DNA of 17,665 nucleotides from Stercoripulliclostridium_A sp045535235 (GCA_045535235.1 JAZSLG010000115.1:1-17665); one strand, 5' to 3'. Shown: positions 1-7,946, numbered from the stretch's first letter. Numbers and translations: made by a program. Notes: generated by a model from the sequence alone, not told the origin.

Positions 1-317
1 GAAGTATAGAAACCGGTACATTCCAATACTACGTCAACCTTGAGTTCGCCCCAGGGAAGTTCAGCTGCGTTAGCTTTAGCATAGATGGTGATTTCTTTGC
101 CGTCTACGATAATGCTATTGTCGGTAGCTTCTACTTTGTGAGAATTTGCATAGTTGCCTTGGGTGCTGTCATACTTGAGAAGATGAGCAAGCATTTTGGG
201 GCTGGTTAGGTCGTTGATAGCTACAACTTCGTAACCTTCTGCACCAAACATTTGTCTGAAAGCCAAACGGCCGATTCTGCCGAAGCCATTGATAGCAACT
301 CTTACGTTATTTGCCAT
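1..317 (-). CDS. gap: Glyceraldehyde-3-phosphate dehydrogenase, N-terminal part (cut by window start)
   Basis: Type I GAPDH converts glyceraldehyde-3-phosphate, NAD+ and phosphate to 1,3-bisphosphoglycerate in cytoplasmic glycolysis. About 105 residues are visible, from the ATG at 315-317. They contain the NAD-binding Rossmann motif NGFGRIGR (residues 10-17), the ND pair that follows the second strand (35-36, with the Asp typical of NAD-preferring enzymes), the KYDSTQG segment (48-54) and a W-x5-VDVVLECTGFYT stretch, all at the positions expected for the family. The catalytic Cys near residue 150 lies beyond the window edge. The start is supported by a GGAGGA ribosome binding site (complement of 326-331), nine bases upstream. 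The gene lies downstream of leuS on the same strand but has its own promoter, which overlaps a palindrome. Assignment is secure; only the 3' two-thirds is unseen. Confidence 0.96.
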   Translation of the reverse strand, partial: MANNVRVAINGFGRIGRLAFRQMFGAEGYEVVAINDLTSPKMLAHLLKYDSTQGNYANSHKVEATDNSIIVDGKEITIYAKANAAELPWGELKVDVVLECTGFYT

Positions 318-352
318 ATTGATTGTCCTCCATAGAGTTTATTATTTTTTGG

Positions 353-373
353 TTATAGATATTATATCTATAA
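353..373. promoter_or_regulatory. Perfect 21-bp palindrome over the gap -10 box (possible operator)
   Basis: The arms TTATAGATAT (353-362) and ATATCTATAA (364-373) are exact reverse complements around one central base. The site covers the predicted -10 box and start region of gap, the usual position for a repressor operator. It does not resemble the CggR, Rex or NrdR sites I know. AT-rich DNA raises the chance of coincidence, but ten perfect pairs at this position is unusual. Confidence 0.45.
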
Positions 374-390
374 AGAAAAGGTTTTTGCAA
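361..390 (-). promoter_or_regulatory. Predicted gap promoter
   Basis: Reading the minus strand, a TTGCAA -35 box (385-390) and a perfect TATAAT -10 box (361-366) are separated by 18 bases. The start site would fall near 354, giving a leader of roughly 37 bases before the gap ATG. The -10 box lies inside a perfect palindrome (353-373), and the -35 box lies inside the loop of the inverted repeat that follows leuS. Seen by eye only; no transcript data. Confidence 0.6.
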
Positions 391-420
391 CTGTTTTACA
401 CAAGTTACTCAAACCTTTTC
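375..420 (-). terminator. Inverted repeat after leuS, possible terminator
   Basis: A perfect 10-bp inverted repeat (arms 375-384 and 411-420) begins 12 bases after the leuS stop. The 26-base loop can form a small inner AACT/AGTT stem. On the minus strand it is followed by TTTAT, a weak U-tract. The long loop makes it an imperfect intrinsic terminator. It overlaps the -35 box of the gap promoter. Confidence 0.4.
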
Positions 421-431
421 GCATTTTTTAG

Positions 432-2837
432 TTATTTAGCTACTATATTTATTATCTTGTCTTTAACGTAGATAACTTTCATTACGTTTAGTCCGTCTAG
501 AACGTGGAGTTCGTTAACTTTTTCCATTACTTCATCTTGGCTTGCTCCGCGAGAAACGGTTACTCTTCCTTTTAGCTTGCCCATTACTTGAACGGGGATT
601 TCAATGCTGTCTTCAACGAGCTTAGCAGGATCGTACTTGGGCCAACTTGCCTTTTCTAACTTTTCACCGCCGGTTACGATTTCGTAAACTTCACTGGTTA
701 GGTGGGGAGCTACGGGGTTTAGTAGTATAGCAAGAGTGGTTAGTTCCTTCTTGGTTACCTTACCGCGAGAAGATATGGTGTTGAGAGCCGTCATAATCTT
801 TGCAATTGCGGTGTTGAACTTGCAAGCTTCGTAGTCGTCGCTAACTGCTTTGATAAGAGCATCAAGGTTAAGGTCGCTAGTATCACAATTTTCTACTAAT
901 AAATCTTGTAGTGACCAGAATCTTTGGTGGAAACGGTTACAGCCCTTTATTCCTTCGGCACTCCAAGGAGCAGGTTTTTCGTAGTCGCCTATAAACATGA
1001 TGAATAGGCGAAGTACGTCGGCACCATATTGCTTTACTACGTCATCGGGGTTAACAACGTTACCACGAGATTTACTCATCTTTTCACCATCGGAGCCAAG
1101 AATTAGACCTTGGTAAGACCTTCTTACGTAGGGTTCTTCATGCTCTACTACGCCAATGTCGTAGAGGAATTGGTTCCAGAAACGGCTATAAATAAGGTGG
1201 CGCGTAACGTGTTCCATACCGCCGTTATACCAGTCGACTTGTCCCCAATATTTGTGTGCTTCGGGGTTTACAACGTGATTGTCGTCCTTGGGACTTTGGT
1301 AACGTAGGAAGTACCAGCTGGAGCCGGCCCATTGTGGCATGGTATCGGTTTCACGTTTTGCGGGTGCGCCACATATAGGACAAGTGGTGTTTACCCAATC
1401 GGTACACTTGGTAAGAGGGCTGGTACCGTCGTCGGTGGGAGTAAAGTCCTCTAGAGTGGGTAGGGTTAAGGGAAGTTCTTCTTCGGGAACGGTAACTTGT
1501 CCGCAGTGAGGACAGTTAATAATAGGAATAGGTTCACCCCAATATCTTTGGCGGTTGAAAGCCCAGTCCTTCATCTTATAATCGGTTTTTGCGTGACCAA
1601 CGCCCAGTTCTTCCATTTTTTCTATCATCTTAGCAATAGCAGGCTTTACTTGTAGTCCGTTGATGAAATCGCTGTTTACCATAACGCCTGCGCCTTCTTT
1701 TGCACAGTAAGGTTCTTCTTGAACGTTAACGTCACTCTTAATAACTTCTATAATAGGAAGATTGTATTTCTTTGCAAAATCCCAGTCACGCTTGTCGTGT
1801 GCGGGTACTGCCATGATAGCACCGGTGCCGTAATCCATCATTACGTAATCTGCAGTAAATAGGGGAATTTCGGCTCCCGTAATGGGGTTAATAGCAACCA
1901 TACCTTCTACTTTTATGCCCGTCTTATCCTTGTTTACTTGTACACGGTCAAATTCCTTTTTGAGCTTTGCGGCCTCTTGGTATGCGGTAACTTCGTCGGC
2001 GTTAACGATATACTCTTTGTTGTCGCGAAGGAGAGGATGCTCGGGAGAAACTACTAGGAAAGTAGCACCAAAAATGGTGTCGGGACGAGTTGTGTAAACT
2101 ACCAAAGGATACTCGGTGTTGCCGTACTTAACTTTGAAAGTCACCTCGGCTCCTTGTGATTTGCCAATCCAGTTTTGTTGCTCGGTTTTAATTCTTTCGG
2201 GGAAGTTAACGTTTTCTAAACCGGTTAGTAGTCTTTCTGCATATTCGCGGATTTTTAGGAACCAAACGTCCTTTTCCTTTTGAACTACTTCGGCACCACA
2301 GCGGTCGCATATACCTCCTTGGCTTTCCTCGTTTGCAAGAACAACCTTACATTTGGGGCAGAAGTTTACCGTGGTAGTTGCTTTGTATGCCAGTCCTTTT
2401 TTGAAAAGTTGGATAAAAATCCATTGGGTCCACTTGTAATAATCGGGGTCGGTAGTATCAATAGTACGCGCCCAGTCAAAGCTGTAACCAACTTGTTTTA
2501 GTTGCTTTTCAAATTGCTTAATATTTTTATCGGTAACGATGCGGGGATGTTGTTTGGTTTGCATTGCGTAGTTTTCGGTTGGTAGACCGAAAGCGTCGTA
2601 ACCGATGGGGAACAATACGTTGTAGCCCTCAAGACGCTTTTTTCTTGCAATAACTTCCATGGAAGAGAAAGCTCTAATGTGACCTACGTGTAAACCTGCA
2701 CCACTGGGATAGGGGAACTCGATTAGACCGTAGAACTTGGGTTTAGAGGGGTCTTCGTTGGTTTCAAAAACTTTACCGTCGTACCAGTAATCTTGCCATT
2801 TTTTCTCGACTTTTGAAAAATCGTATTTTTGTGCCAT
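432..2837 (-). CDS. leuS: Leucyl-tRNA synthetase
   Basis: Cytoplasmic class Ia synthetase charging tRNA-Leu with leucine. The 801 residues match the usual bacterial length (about 800-880). In order: the HIGH motif as HVGH (50-53) in the PYPSG-x-GLHVGH context; a zinc-ribbon pair CPKC (160-163) and CDRC (177-180); the CP1 editing domain with the threonine-rich TTRPDTIFG stretch (249-257) and GTGAIMAVPAHD with its conserved Asp348; a second cysteine set at 442/445 and 486/489; WYFLRY and the KMSKS loop (586-590); then the anticodon-binding helical domain and C-terminal tRNA-binding region. The start is supported by an AGGAAG ribosome binding site nine bases upstream. The predicted start site leaves a leader of only about 30 bases, so the T-box leader common on leuS in Firmicutes is absent here. 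leuS is divergent from the cassette at 3008. Confidence 0.98.
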   Translation of the reverse strand: MAQKYDFSKVEKKWQDYWYDGKVFETNEDPSKPKFYGLIEFPYPSGAGLHVGHIRAFSSMEVIARKKRLEGYNVLFPIGYDAFGLPTENYAMQTKQHPRIVTDKNIKQFEKQLKQVGYSFDWARTIDTTDPDYYKWTQWIFIQLFKKGLAYKATTTVNFCPKCKVVLANEESQGGICDRCGAEVVQKEKDVWFLKIREYAERLLTGLENVNFPERIKTEQQNWIGKSQGAEVTFKVKYGNTEYPLVVYTTRPDTIFGATFLVVSPEHPLLRDNKEYIVNADEVTAYQEAAKLKKEFDRVQVNKDKTGIKVEGMVAINPITGAEIPLFTADYVMMDYGTGAIMAVPAHDKRDWDFAKKYNLPIIEVIKSDVNVQEEPYCAKEGAGVMVNSDFINGLQVKPAIAKMIEKMEELGVGHAKTDYKMKDWAFNRQRYWGEPIPIINCPHCGQVTVPEEELPLTLPTLEDFTPTDDGTSPLTKCTDWVNTTCPICGAPAKRETDTMPQWAGSSWYFLRYQSPKDDNHVVNPEAHKYWGQVDWYNGGMEHVTRHLIYSRFWNQFLYDIGVVEHEEPYVRRSYQGLILGSDGEKMSKSRGNVVNPDDVVKQYGADVLRLFIMFIGDYEKPAPWSAEGIKGCNRFHQRFWSLQDLLVENCDTSDLNLDALIKAVSDDYEACKFNTAIAKIMTALNTISSRGKVTKKELTTLAILLNPVAPHLTSEVYEIVTGGEKLEKASWPKYDPAKLVEDSIEIPVQVMGKLKGRVTVSRGASQDEVMEKVNELHVLDGLNVMKVIYVKDKIINIVAK

Positions 2838-2871
2838 AATTTTTACTTCCTATTAAAAATTTATCCTAAAT

Positions 2872-2900
2872 AGTATACAATAAAGGCGTTATTTTAGCAA
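2872..2900 (-). promoter_or_regulatory. Predicted leuS promoter
   Basis: On the minus strand, a TTGCTA -35 box (2895-2900) and a TATACT -10 box (2872-2877) are separated by 17 bases. The start site would be near 2865, about 28 bases before the leuS ATG. This leaves no room for a T-box or other leader regulator. Confidence 0.6.
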
Positions 2901-2923
2901 GTATTTGTACTCTATTTCTAATT

Positions 2924-2988
2924 TTGCACGCGCGTAGGCGCGAATTCACTAAAACAACACATTTTTTATATTGCTTTTGTGCGCGCAA
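2924..2988. repeat. CG-rich imperfect inverted repeat in the leuS/3008 divergent spacer
   Basis: Two alternating C/G tracts, TTGCACGCGC (2924-2933) and GTGCGCGCAA (2979-2988), stand out in an AT-rich spacer and are reverse complementary over ten positions with one mismatch and one G-T pair. A further GGCGCG lies at 2937-2942. The right arm lies between the -35 and -10 boxes of the 3008 promoter. A related 12-bp palindrome precedes tyrS (7885-7896). Function unknown; a protein-binding site is one possibility. Confidence 0.35.
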
Positions 2989-3000
2989 GTAGTGTATAAT
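2971..3000 (+). promoter_or_regulatory. Predicted promoter of the 3008-7836 cassette (leaderless)
   Basis: A TTGCTT -35 box (2971-2976) and a perfect TATAAT -10 box (2995-3000) are 18 bases apart. The start site is expected at 3007-3008, which is the A of the first ATG. No ribosome binding site is visible upstream of that ATG. Confidence 0.6.
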
Positions 3001-3007
3001 TGCATAT

Positions 3008-4504
3008 ATGGCTAAGATATTTAACTCCCGAAATATAATGCTTACGGTTGCTACGATACTGGTTATCGTGCTTATCGTTGCGTGCGTTTTGGTTAGTATA
3101 AAGCCAAAGAGCGATTATAAGGGAGTCCTAAGTACGGACGACGTAATGAAAACCGATAACGTTATTTATAGTTTGGAAACGGAAAACCAATTCAAGCGTG
3201 ACGTGGGTGTGTTCTTGGAGAATATGTTAGCTTCGTTTTTTGATACGGTTGAAGGGTTCGAGGGTACGCGAATAAATATAACTAATTCTTCTTCGGTATC
3301 CGCACCGTTACTTTCTATTTTTTCAAAAGCATCGATTCCATCGGATAAACTGCTAAACTTTTCCGCCTATCTAAAAGGGCTAAACACCGATGACGCCGTC
3401 ACTTCCATTTGGTTTTACCTTATTAGGGTAGAAGAATTGCCCGACGGTAGTTACGAAGGACGTTTTGCAACTCCCGCTGAGCTTGCCGAAATTTTTACCG
3501 GGAAGGTGGATTTGTCTTATGCCGTTAACGAAATAGTTGCGAATACGGCGCTTACTGCGGAAGAGGTAGGTAGATTGCTTTACGAGCTCGCATACAACTT
3601 TGCGGGCAGTGAGCAAAGGGAAATGCTTGGCAGTATTGGTAGGTCGAGTTTCACTTCACTTTTCGTTTCCGCAACGACCATATACGAAGCTTACGCGGAG
3701 TTCACTTTGGTAGGCGGTTCTTTGAGTGAGGCTAGAATGCTTGGCGAGCTTGCTTACGAAATGGGTGCGGAACTCGATGAATTAATTGCCAACCATGGCG
3801 TAGAAGTGTTGCTTACCGCTTTACTTTTGAACGACGGCAACGCAATAGACGATACCAAGTTGAAAGAATTTTTAACAAAGTCGGGAGTTGATACTTCGAC
3901 TCTTGCAAATATAGACGAAGTCAACGTTGCTCTTCGCTCGGGTATCAAACTTGCCCCGTTTGCAATTTATTTTGTACGGACTGCTTTAATGAGCGTAGGC
4001 AATGCACCTTTTGAATATTTAGCAACCTATTACGCAGGAGAAAAGGAAAATATAGAGCATTATCTATATATGCACCAAATTACACTTGCAAGAGCATTGG
4101 TAAAAGGTATAGACGACGCTCTTGATAAGGGCGGAGCAATTAGTGAAAGAAATACTCTAATCAATAGATTAGCAGAGTTCAAACTCACCGTGGAAGACGT
4201 GGAAGGGGATATAGCTAATCCTCTGACGAGACTTGATGAGCTCAAAGTTTACTTTAACGAGTATTTAGACGCAGTTTACGCTTTGAATAACGATTTCAAT
4301 TTTGTAAACGGAGTGGCGGACGTCGCTATGTTGAATAGTGAACAAATGCTAAAATTAGCGGAATACTCCGCTTTCTTGACCGATTTTAATTATAAAGAAC
4401 TAACGATTGGCGCAGATAGCTTGGCGTCAACTATATTGATAAACATAACCTTTAATATTATGAGCCAAGTGATGGATGAAGCACTTGGCGGAGTGGTAAG
4501 TTAG
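3008..4504 (+). CDS. Unrecognised membrane-anchored helical protein, first gene of an ABC/FtsX cassette
   Basis: I do not recognise this 498-residue protein. It has a short basic start, one strong hydrophobic segment (about 11-30) and then a long soluble part (31-498) that is acidic and predicted mostly helical, presumably outside the membrane. The hydrophobic segment holds no lipobox I would trust, so a signal anchor is likelier than a lipoprotein. Two segments look alike, GRLLYELAY (188-196) and ARMLGELAY (242-250), and hint at a helical repeat. There is no lipoyl/hairpin architecture of a MacA-type fusion protein and no hydrolase motif. The stop codon overlaps the ribosome binding site of the ABC ATPase gene eight bases on, so the two are co-transcribed and probably translationally coupled. 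The ATG lies only seven bases after the -10 box and lacks a ribosome binding site. An in-frame ATG at 3038 also lacks one. A role as extracellular partner of the FtsX-type permease is inference from context. Confidence 0.85.
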   Translation: MAKIFNSRNIMLTVATILVIVLIVACVLVSIKPKSDYKGVLSTDDVMKTDNVIYSLETENQFKRDVGVFLENMLASFFDTVEGFEGTRINITNSSSVSAPLLSIFSKASIPSDKLLNFSAYLKGLNTDDAVTSIWFYLIRVEELPDGSYEGRFATPAELAEIFTGKVDLSYAVNEIVANTALTAEEVGRLLYELAYNFAGSEQREMLGSIGRSSFTSLFVSATTIYEAYAEFTLVGGSLSEARMLGELAYEMGAELDELIANHGVEVLLTALLLNDGNAIDDTKLKEFLTKSGVDTSTLANIDEVNVALRSGIKLAPFAIYFVRTALMSVGNAPFEYLATYYAGEKENIEHYLYMHQITLARALVKGIDDALDKGGAISERNTLINRLAEFKLTVEDVEGDIANPLTRLDELKVYFNEYLDAVYALNNDFNFVNGVADVAMLNSEQMLKLAEYSAFLTDFNYKELTIGADSLASTILINITFNIMSQVMDEALGGVVS

Positions 4505-4512
4505 GAGTAAAT

Positions 4513-5283
4513 ATGGCGGTTTTATCTTGCTTAAACGTAACTAAATATTTTGGCGATAACAGGGTTTTGAACGACGTTTCCTTGGAGATTGAAAAGGGAA
4601 GCTTCGTATCCATAGTAGGTGCTTCGGGTTCTGGTAAAAGTACCCTTCTAACGATACTTGGGGGTATAGATAAACCCACTGAAGGAAAGGTACTGTTGGA
4701 CGGCGCGGAAATTTCCACCATGAGTGAAAAGGAGCTTGCCATACTAAGGAGAACTAAGCTTGGTTTCGTATTCCAATTTTTCAATCTTGCTCCATATCTA
4801 ACAGCCGAAGAAAACGTTCTTCTTCCCATAATGCTTTCCGGCAAGGTTAAAGACGAGGATAGACAAAGAGCAAAAGAACTAATGCAATACCTTGGTATAG
4901 AAGAGTTGAAAAACAAACTCCCCGGCAAAATGAGTGGCGGTGAGCAACAACGTATAGCCATAGCAAGAGGACTTATAATTAATCCCGAAGTCATTCTTCT
5001 TGACGAGCCGACGGGTAACTTGGATAGTAAAAACTCGGAAGAAATAATGAATTTGTTAAAACGTATTAACGAGGAGTTTAATACTACCATCGTGCAAGTA
5101 ACGCACTCCGACGTTAACGCCCATTACGGCAATGTTATAATTACTATTAAAGATGGTAAAATTATACGCTCGGATATTCCAAAGACCGAGTCTAACGAGG
5201 ATAGTGGAGAGTCCGAAGAGCTTTGTCAAGCGGACGAAATAGAAGTAAACGACGTAGAAGCAAACGACGAAATAAACGAATAG
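4513..5283 (+). CDS. ABC transporter ATP-binding protein, LolD/MacB type
   Basis: Cytoplasmic ATPase subunit that drives a type VII (FtsX-family) ABC system. The 256 residues show Walker A GASGSGKST (36-44), Q-loop Gln88 in FVFQFFNL, signature MSGGEQQR (140-147), Walker B ILLDEP (161-166) with the D-loop GNLDS, and H-loop His198. The pattern is that of the LolD/MacB/FtsE branch. After the ATPase core comes a tail of about 32 residues (225-256) with 14 Asp/Glu and no Lys or Arg, which is not part of the standard fold. An AGGAG ribosome binding site (4503-4507) overlaps the stop codon of the gene upstream. The permease follows after 27 bases. The substrate cannot be read from the sequence; lipid, peptide or cell-wall-hydrolase control are all seen in this family. 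Confidence 0.95.
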   Translation: MAVLSCLNVTKYFGDNRVLNDVSLEIEKGSFVSIVGASGSGKSTLLTILGGIDKPTEGKVLLDGAEISTMSEKELAILRRTKLGFVFQFFNLAPYLTAEENVLLPIMLSGKVKDEDRQRAKELMQYLGIEELKNKLPGKMSGGEQQRIAIARGLIINPEVILLDEPTGNLDSKNSEEIMNLLKRINEEFNTTIVQVTHSDVNAHYGNVIITIKDGKIIRSDIPKTESNEDSGESEELCQADEIEVNDVEANDEINE

Positions 5284-5310
5284 AAATAAACTGATGATTA
5301 AGTAAGGTAT

Positions 5311-7836
5311 ATGAAGGCGTTTTTAAGACATATTTTAAGGAGCGCGGACTCCGAAAAAGGACAAGTAGCGGTAATCGTTATTACGATTGCCATTGTTACT
5401 TGCATGGTCTTTATTACCTTTGGAATGTACGACGTATTCTTCAACCTTAATATGGCGGAGTACGATAGGGTTGCCGAGGGCGCGGATATGCTACTTGGCG
5501 ACAACTTTTACGCAGGCGAGACTTTTAGTAAAGCAAGGTTGGAAAGGATACTCGCAAACGAGCCGGAAAGTGATATTAAAGATATATACTACTTCGTTAA
5601 ATTCCCCACCATTCTCAAAACCGATACCGATTCAAAATCCGTTTTGATAGAGGCTACCGACCTTGAAAAGTACCTTACCGAAAAAGAGGTAAAATACGTG
5701 GAAATATTTGACGAGAACACCGCTAATCCCGATTTGCCTTTTAACGAGGCGGGAGGGTATAGCTCGCTTATCGTGGGTGATAGTTTTGCTAAGGAAGCAG
5801 GGCTAAAAGCAGGGGATTTGGTGGAAGTATATTTGCCTACTTATAGTATGTATACTTCTCTAGTCGTAAGGGCGGTTGCGCTAAACGAGGGAATATTTGG
5901 CTCCACTACGGACCTTAACGTTTTGGTGGACTTTAGCGCAGTAGGTAACCAAGGACAAATTAGCGCTGTTTATATTAACTTTACCGACGAGGCTTTGTTT
6001 GAAAAATACGAAGAACTTTTTGCCACCTATTTCCCAAACGTGGAGTGCGGTGAGGGTAACAGTTATAGCGAGGTTAAAAGCATAGTTACCAACAACACGT
6101 TGCTCCTTTCCATAGCTCTCGTTTTCTTGGTCGTAACGCTGGGATTAATACTATTTACCTCCTACCTAATAATATCGCGTAATCGTATGAGTGAAATGAT
6201 TATCTTTAAGTCCGCTGGTGCTACTCCAAACCAAGTTGCCGGTATAATGCTCGCGGAAGTTGGTTTTTACGCAGTGGTAGGCGGTGTAATAGGTTTAATG
6301 CTCGGTAGAGTGATGATGGGAGTTGTTACAAAAGCGCTATTGCCCCATGCTCCACACGCCGTAACCTATCCTTTCTGGAAATTCCTAGTTTCCTTTGTGA
6401 TTTCGGTTGCGGTATCCATAATATCTACTTTGGTACCCGTAATTCAAGTAAGTAAGAAAACAGTTAGGGAACTTTCAAGTTCGGGATTTAAGGTTTCCAA
6501 GCCGGCAAATCTTATTACATTTATAGTAAGTAGCGTTCTAGTGCTTGGGATAGCTATCACCTACGTCTTTCTAGAGGGGATAGCCCTTTTAATACTTTCC
6601 GTAGCTCTAGTTCTTGCAATAGCTTTTTGGATTTACACCGCTATTTATTACGTCACGGCATTTATTAGCATGATTGCTCAAAAAATTGGCAAAGGTGGCG
6701 CTTCCTATATTGCTGGTATAAGCGTGAAAAGGTCGGGTGCAATGCGCACCGTTACCACTTTGATAGCGGTTGTAATAGCTTTTTCATTCCTTATTACGCA
6801 GGTGGTTGGAATAGTCAAAGACGCCACCATTCCATTCAGAGAGAGATATACCGCCGACTACGTCGTTCTTTCGCAAGACGATATGGAGCTTGCCGACTAC
6901 GATTTAATCAAAGGCACCGCGCTTAACGTTAATGGTATTAACGGCGTGGGTTGGTTTAATAGCGTTGACTATACATTCCTAAACTCCGAGACCGATTTGA
7001 CTATTTACGGAGTGGGCGACCATTGGGCGCTCGAACATTGTACCACAGGGCTGGATAGCGGTGTGGAAGCGCGTTGGAAATCGGTTGACAATCCCATAGT
7101 GCTAAACCAAAACGTCGCAATGATGCTTGATGCGGAAATAGGAGATGAAGTATCCTTCAACCCAGTGCCCGAAGATTACAAGAGTGAAGTACATACCTTT
7201 ACTATTGTTGGTATTGATAAGAGCGTATCGCAATGGGATATGGTAGCATATTGTGATTATAAACATAACTACAGAATGGCGCCATACGGAACCTTCCTGA
7301 TTACGGCAAGTGAGGTTAGTGACGAAACCTTCGTAGAACTACGTAACGCGATAGAAAAGCTTGACGTAACCAATACCTTTGCTCTTACCTACCATGAATG
7401 GGCTTACGCAGAGCAAGAGAGTTTTGCCGGAGTTGGTACGCTATTAACTTTGCTACAAATTTTGGTATGGGTAATTTCCATATTGGGAGTAGGAAATATT
7501 TCCATAGTTACCGTCTACGATAGGCGTAACGAATTCAAACTTTACAAACTTAGCGGTATGTCGGGTGGCGATTACCTTAAATTTGCTTTTGCCGAAGGAA
7601 TAATAACCGCACTTTCAGGTGGTGTATTGGGCTTTATGGCAGGATATGCTGTTAATATGTTAGTGCCAAGTTTGGGTTCCATAATTGAAAGATATAGTGC
7701 CTTTAACGTTATGCCGTGGCAACTTATAGTTACTTTTGCAATCGGTGTAGTCGCATTCATGGTCCTTTGGATGTTAATAGCACTTGTAAACCGCAACGTT
7801 AAAATAAAGTCGATAAACGAGCGTAATTTGAACTAG
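5311..7836 (+). CDS. FtsX-family ABC permease with two FtsX domains
   Basis: Membrane subunit paired with the preceding ATPase. The 841 residues suggest ten transmembrane segments (about 18-40, 262-289, 311-333, 355-379, 400-421, 425-447, 480-502, 709-735, 758-784, 803-826) and two large extracellular domains (about 41-260 and 503-708). Each half ends in an FtsX domain with the characteristic cytoplasmic motif after its first helix: R-x-R-x-S-E-x6-K-x-x-G at 290-303 and D-R-R-N-E-x4-K-x-x-G near 737-749. This is the duplicated layout of Gram-positive FtsX-like permeases; MacB, FtsX and LolC/E have four helices and a single FtsX domain. The start has only a modest ribosome binding site (AAGG, 5304-5307). 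No strong terminator is visible before tyrS. Such permeases more often perform mechanical work on periplasmic or extracellular partners than classical transport, which makes the upstream anchored protein a natural partner (inference). Confidence 0.93.
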   Translation: MKAFLRHILRSADSEKGQVAVIVITIAIVTCMVFITFGMYDVFFNLNMAEYDRVAEGADMLLGDNFYAGETFSKARLERILANEPESDIKDIYYFVKFPTILKTDTDSKSVLIEATDLEKYLTEKEVKYVEIFDENTANPDLPFNEAGGYSSLIVGDSFAKEAGLKAGDLVEVYLPTYSMYTSLVVRAVALNEGIFGSTTDLNVLVDFSAVGNQGQISAVYINFTDEALFEKYEELFATYFPNVECGEGNSYSEVKSIVTNNTLLLSIALVFLVVTLGLILFTSYLIISRNRMSEMIIFKSAGATPNQVAGIMLAEVGFYAVVGGVIGLMLGRVMMGVVTKALLPHAPHAVTYPFWKFLVSFVISVAVSIISTLVPVIQVSKKTVRELSSSGFKVSKPANLITFIVSSVLVLGIAITYVFLEGIALLILSVALVLAIAFWIYTAIYYVTAFISMIAQKIGKGGASYIAGISVKRSGAMRTVTTLIAVVIAFSFLITQVVGIVKDATIPFRERYTADYVVLSQDDMELADYDLIKGTALNVNGINGVGWFNSVDYTFLNSETDLTIYGVGDHWALEHCTTGLDSGVEARWKSVDNPIVLNQNVAMMLDAEIGDEVSFNPVPEDYKSEVHTFTIVGIDKSVSQWDMVAYCDYKHNYRMAPYGTFLITASEVSDETFVELRNAIEKLDVTNTFALTYHEWAYAEQESFAGVGTLLTLLQILVWVISILGVGNISIVTVYDRRNEFKLYKLSGMSGGDYLKFAFAEGIITALSGGVLGFMAGYAVNMLVPSLGSIIERYSAFNVMPWQLIVTFAIGVVAFMVLWMLIALVNRNVKIKSINERNLN

Positions 7837-7884
7837 TAAATCCGCGTGCGAAATATATTTTTATAATAAAATAGGCTTATTCTA

Positions 7885-7913
7885 TTGCGCGCGCAAATCA
7901 AATATGTTAAACT
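7885..7913 (+). promoter_or_regulatory. Possible tyrS promoter with CG palindrome at the -35 box
   Basis: A perfect 12-bp palindrome, TTGCGCGCGCAA (7885-7896), supplies a TTGC-type -35 box. A weak TAAACT -10 box (7908-7913) follows after 17 bases. Only 110 bases separate the permease stop from tyrS, so read-through from the cassette is also possible. The palindrome is certain; the promoter is a weak call. Confidence 0.3.
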
Positions 7914-7946
7914 TTTTGAAATAATAATTCCCGTTAGGAGATTTTT

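Noticed and set aside
289..471. 60-codon hydrophobic frame on the plus strand across the gap/leuS spacer
   Set aside because: It overlaps the start of gap, its promoter and the end of leuS antisense. Its hydrophobicity reflects AT-rich DNA, and no ribosome binding site precedes it.
2838..3007. T-box riboswitch before leuS
   Set aside because: A good promoter lies only about 30 bases upstream of the ATG, and no specifier-loop or antiterminator sequence such as TGGNACCGCG was seen.
4458..5090. 210-codon open frame on the minus strand opposite the ABC ATPase gene
   Set aside because: It is the reverse frame of a well-conserved ATPase, has Ser/Leu-rich composition typical of antisense frames and no ribosome binding site or promoter of its own.
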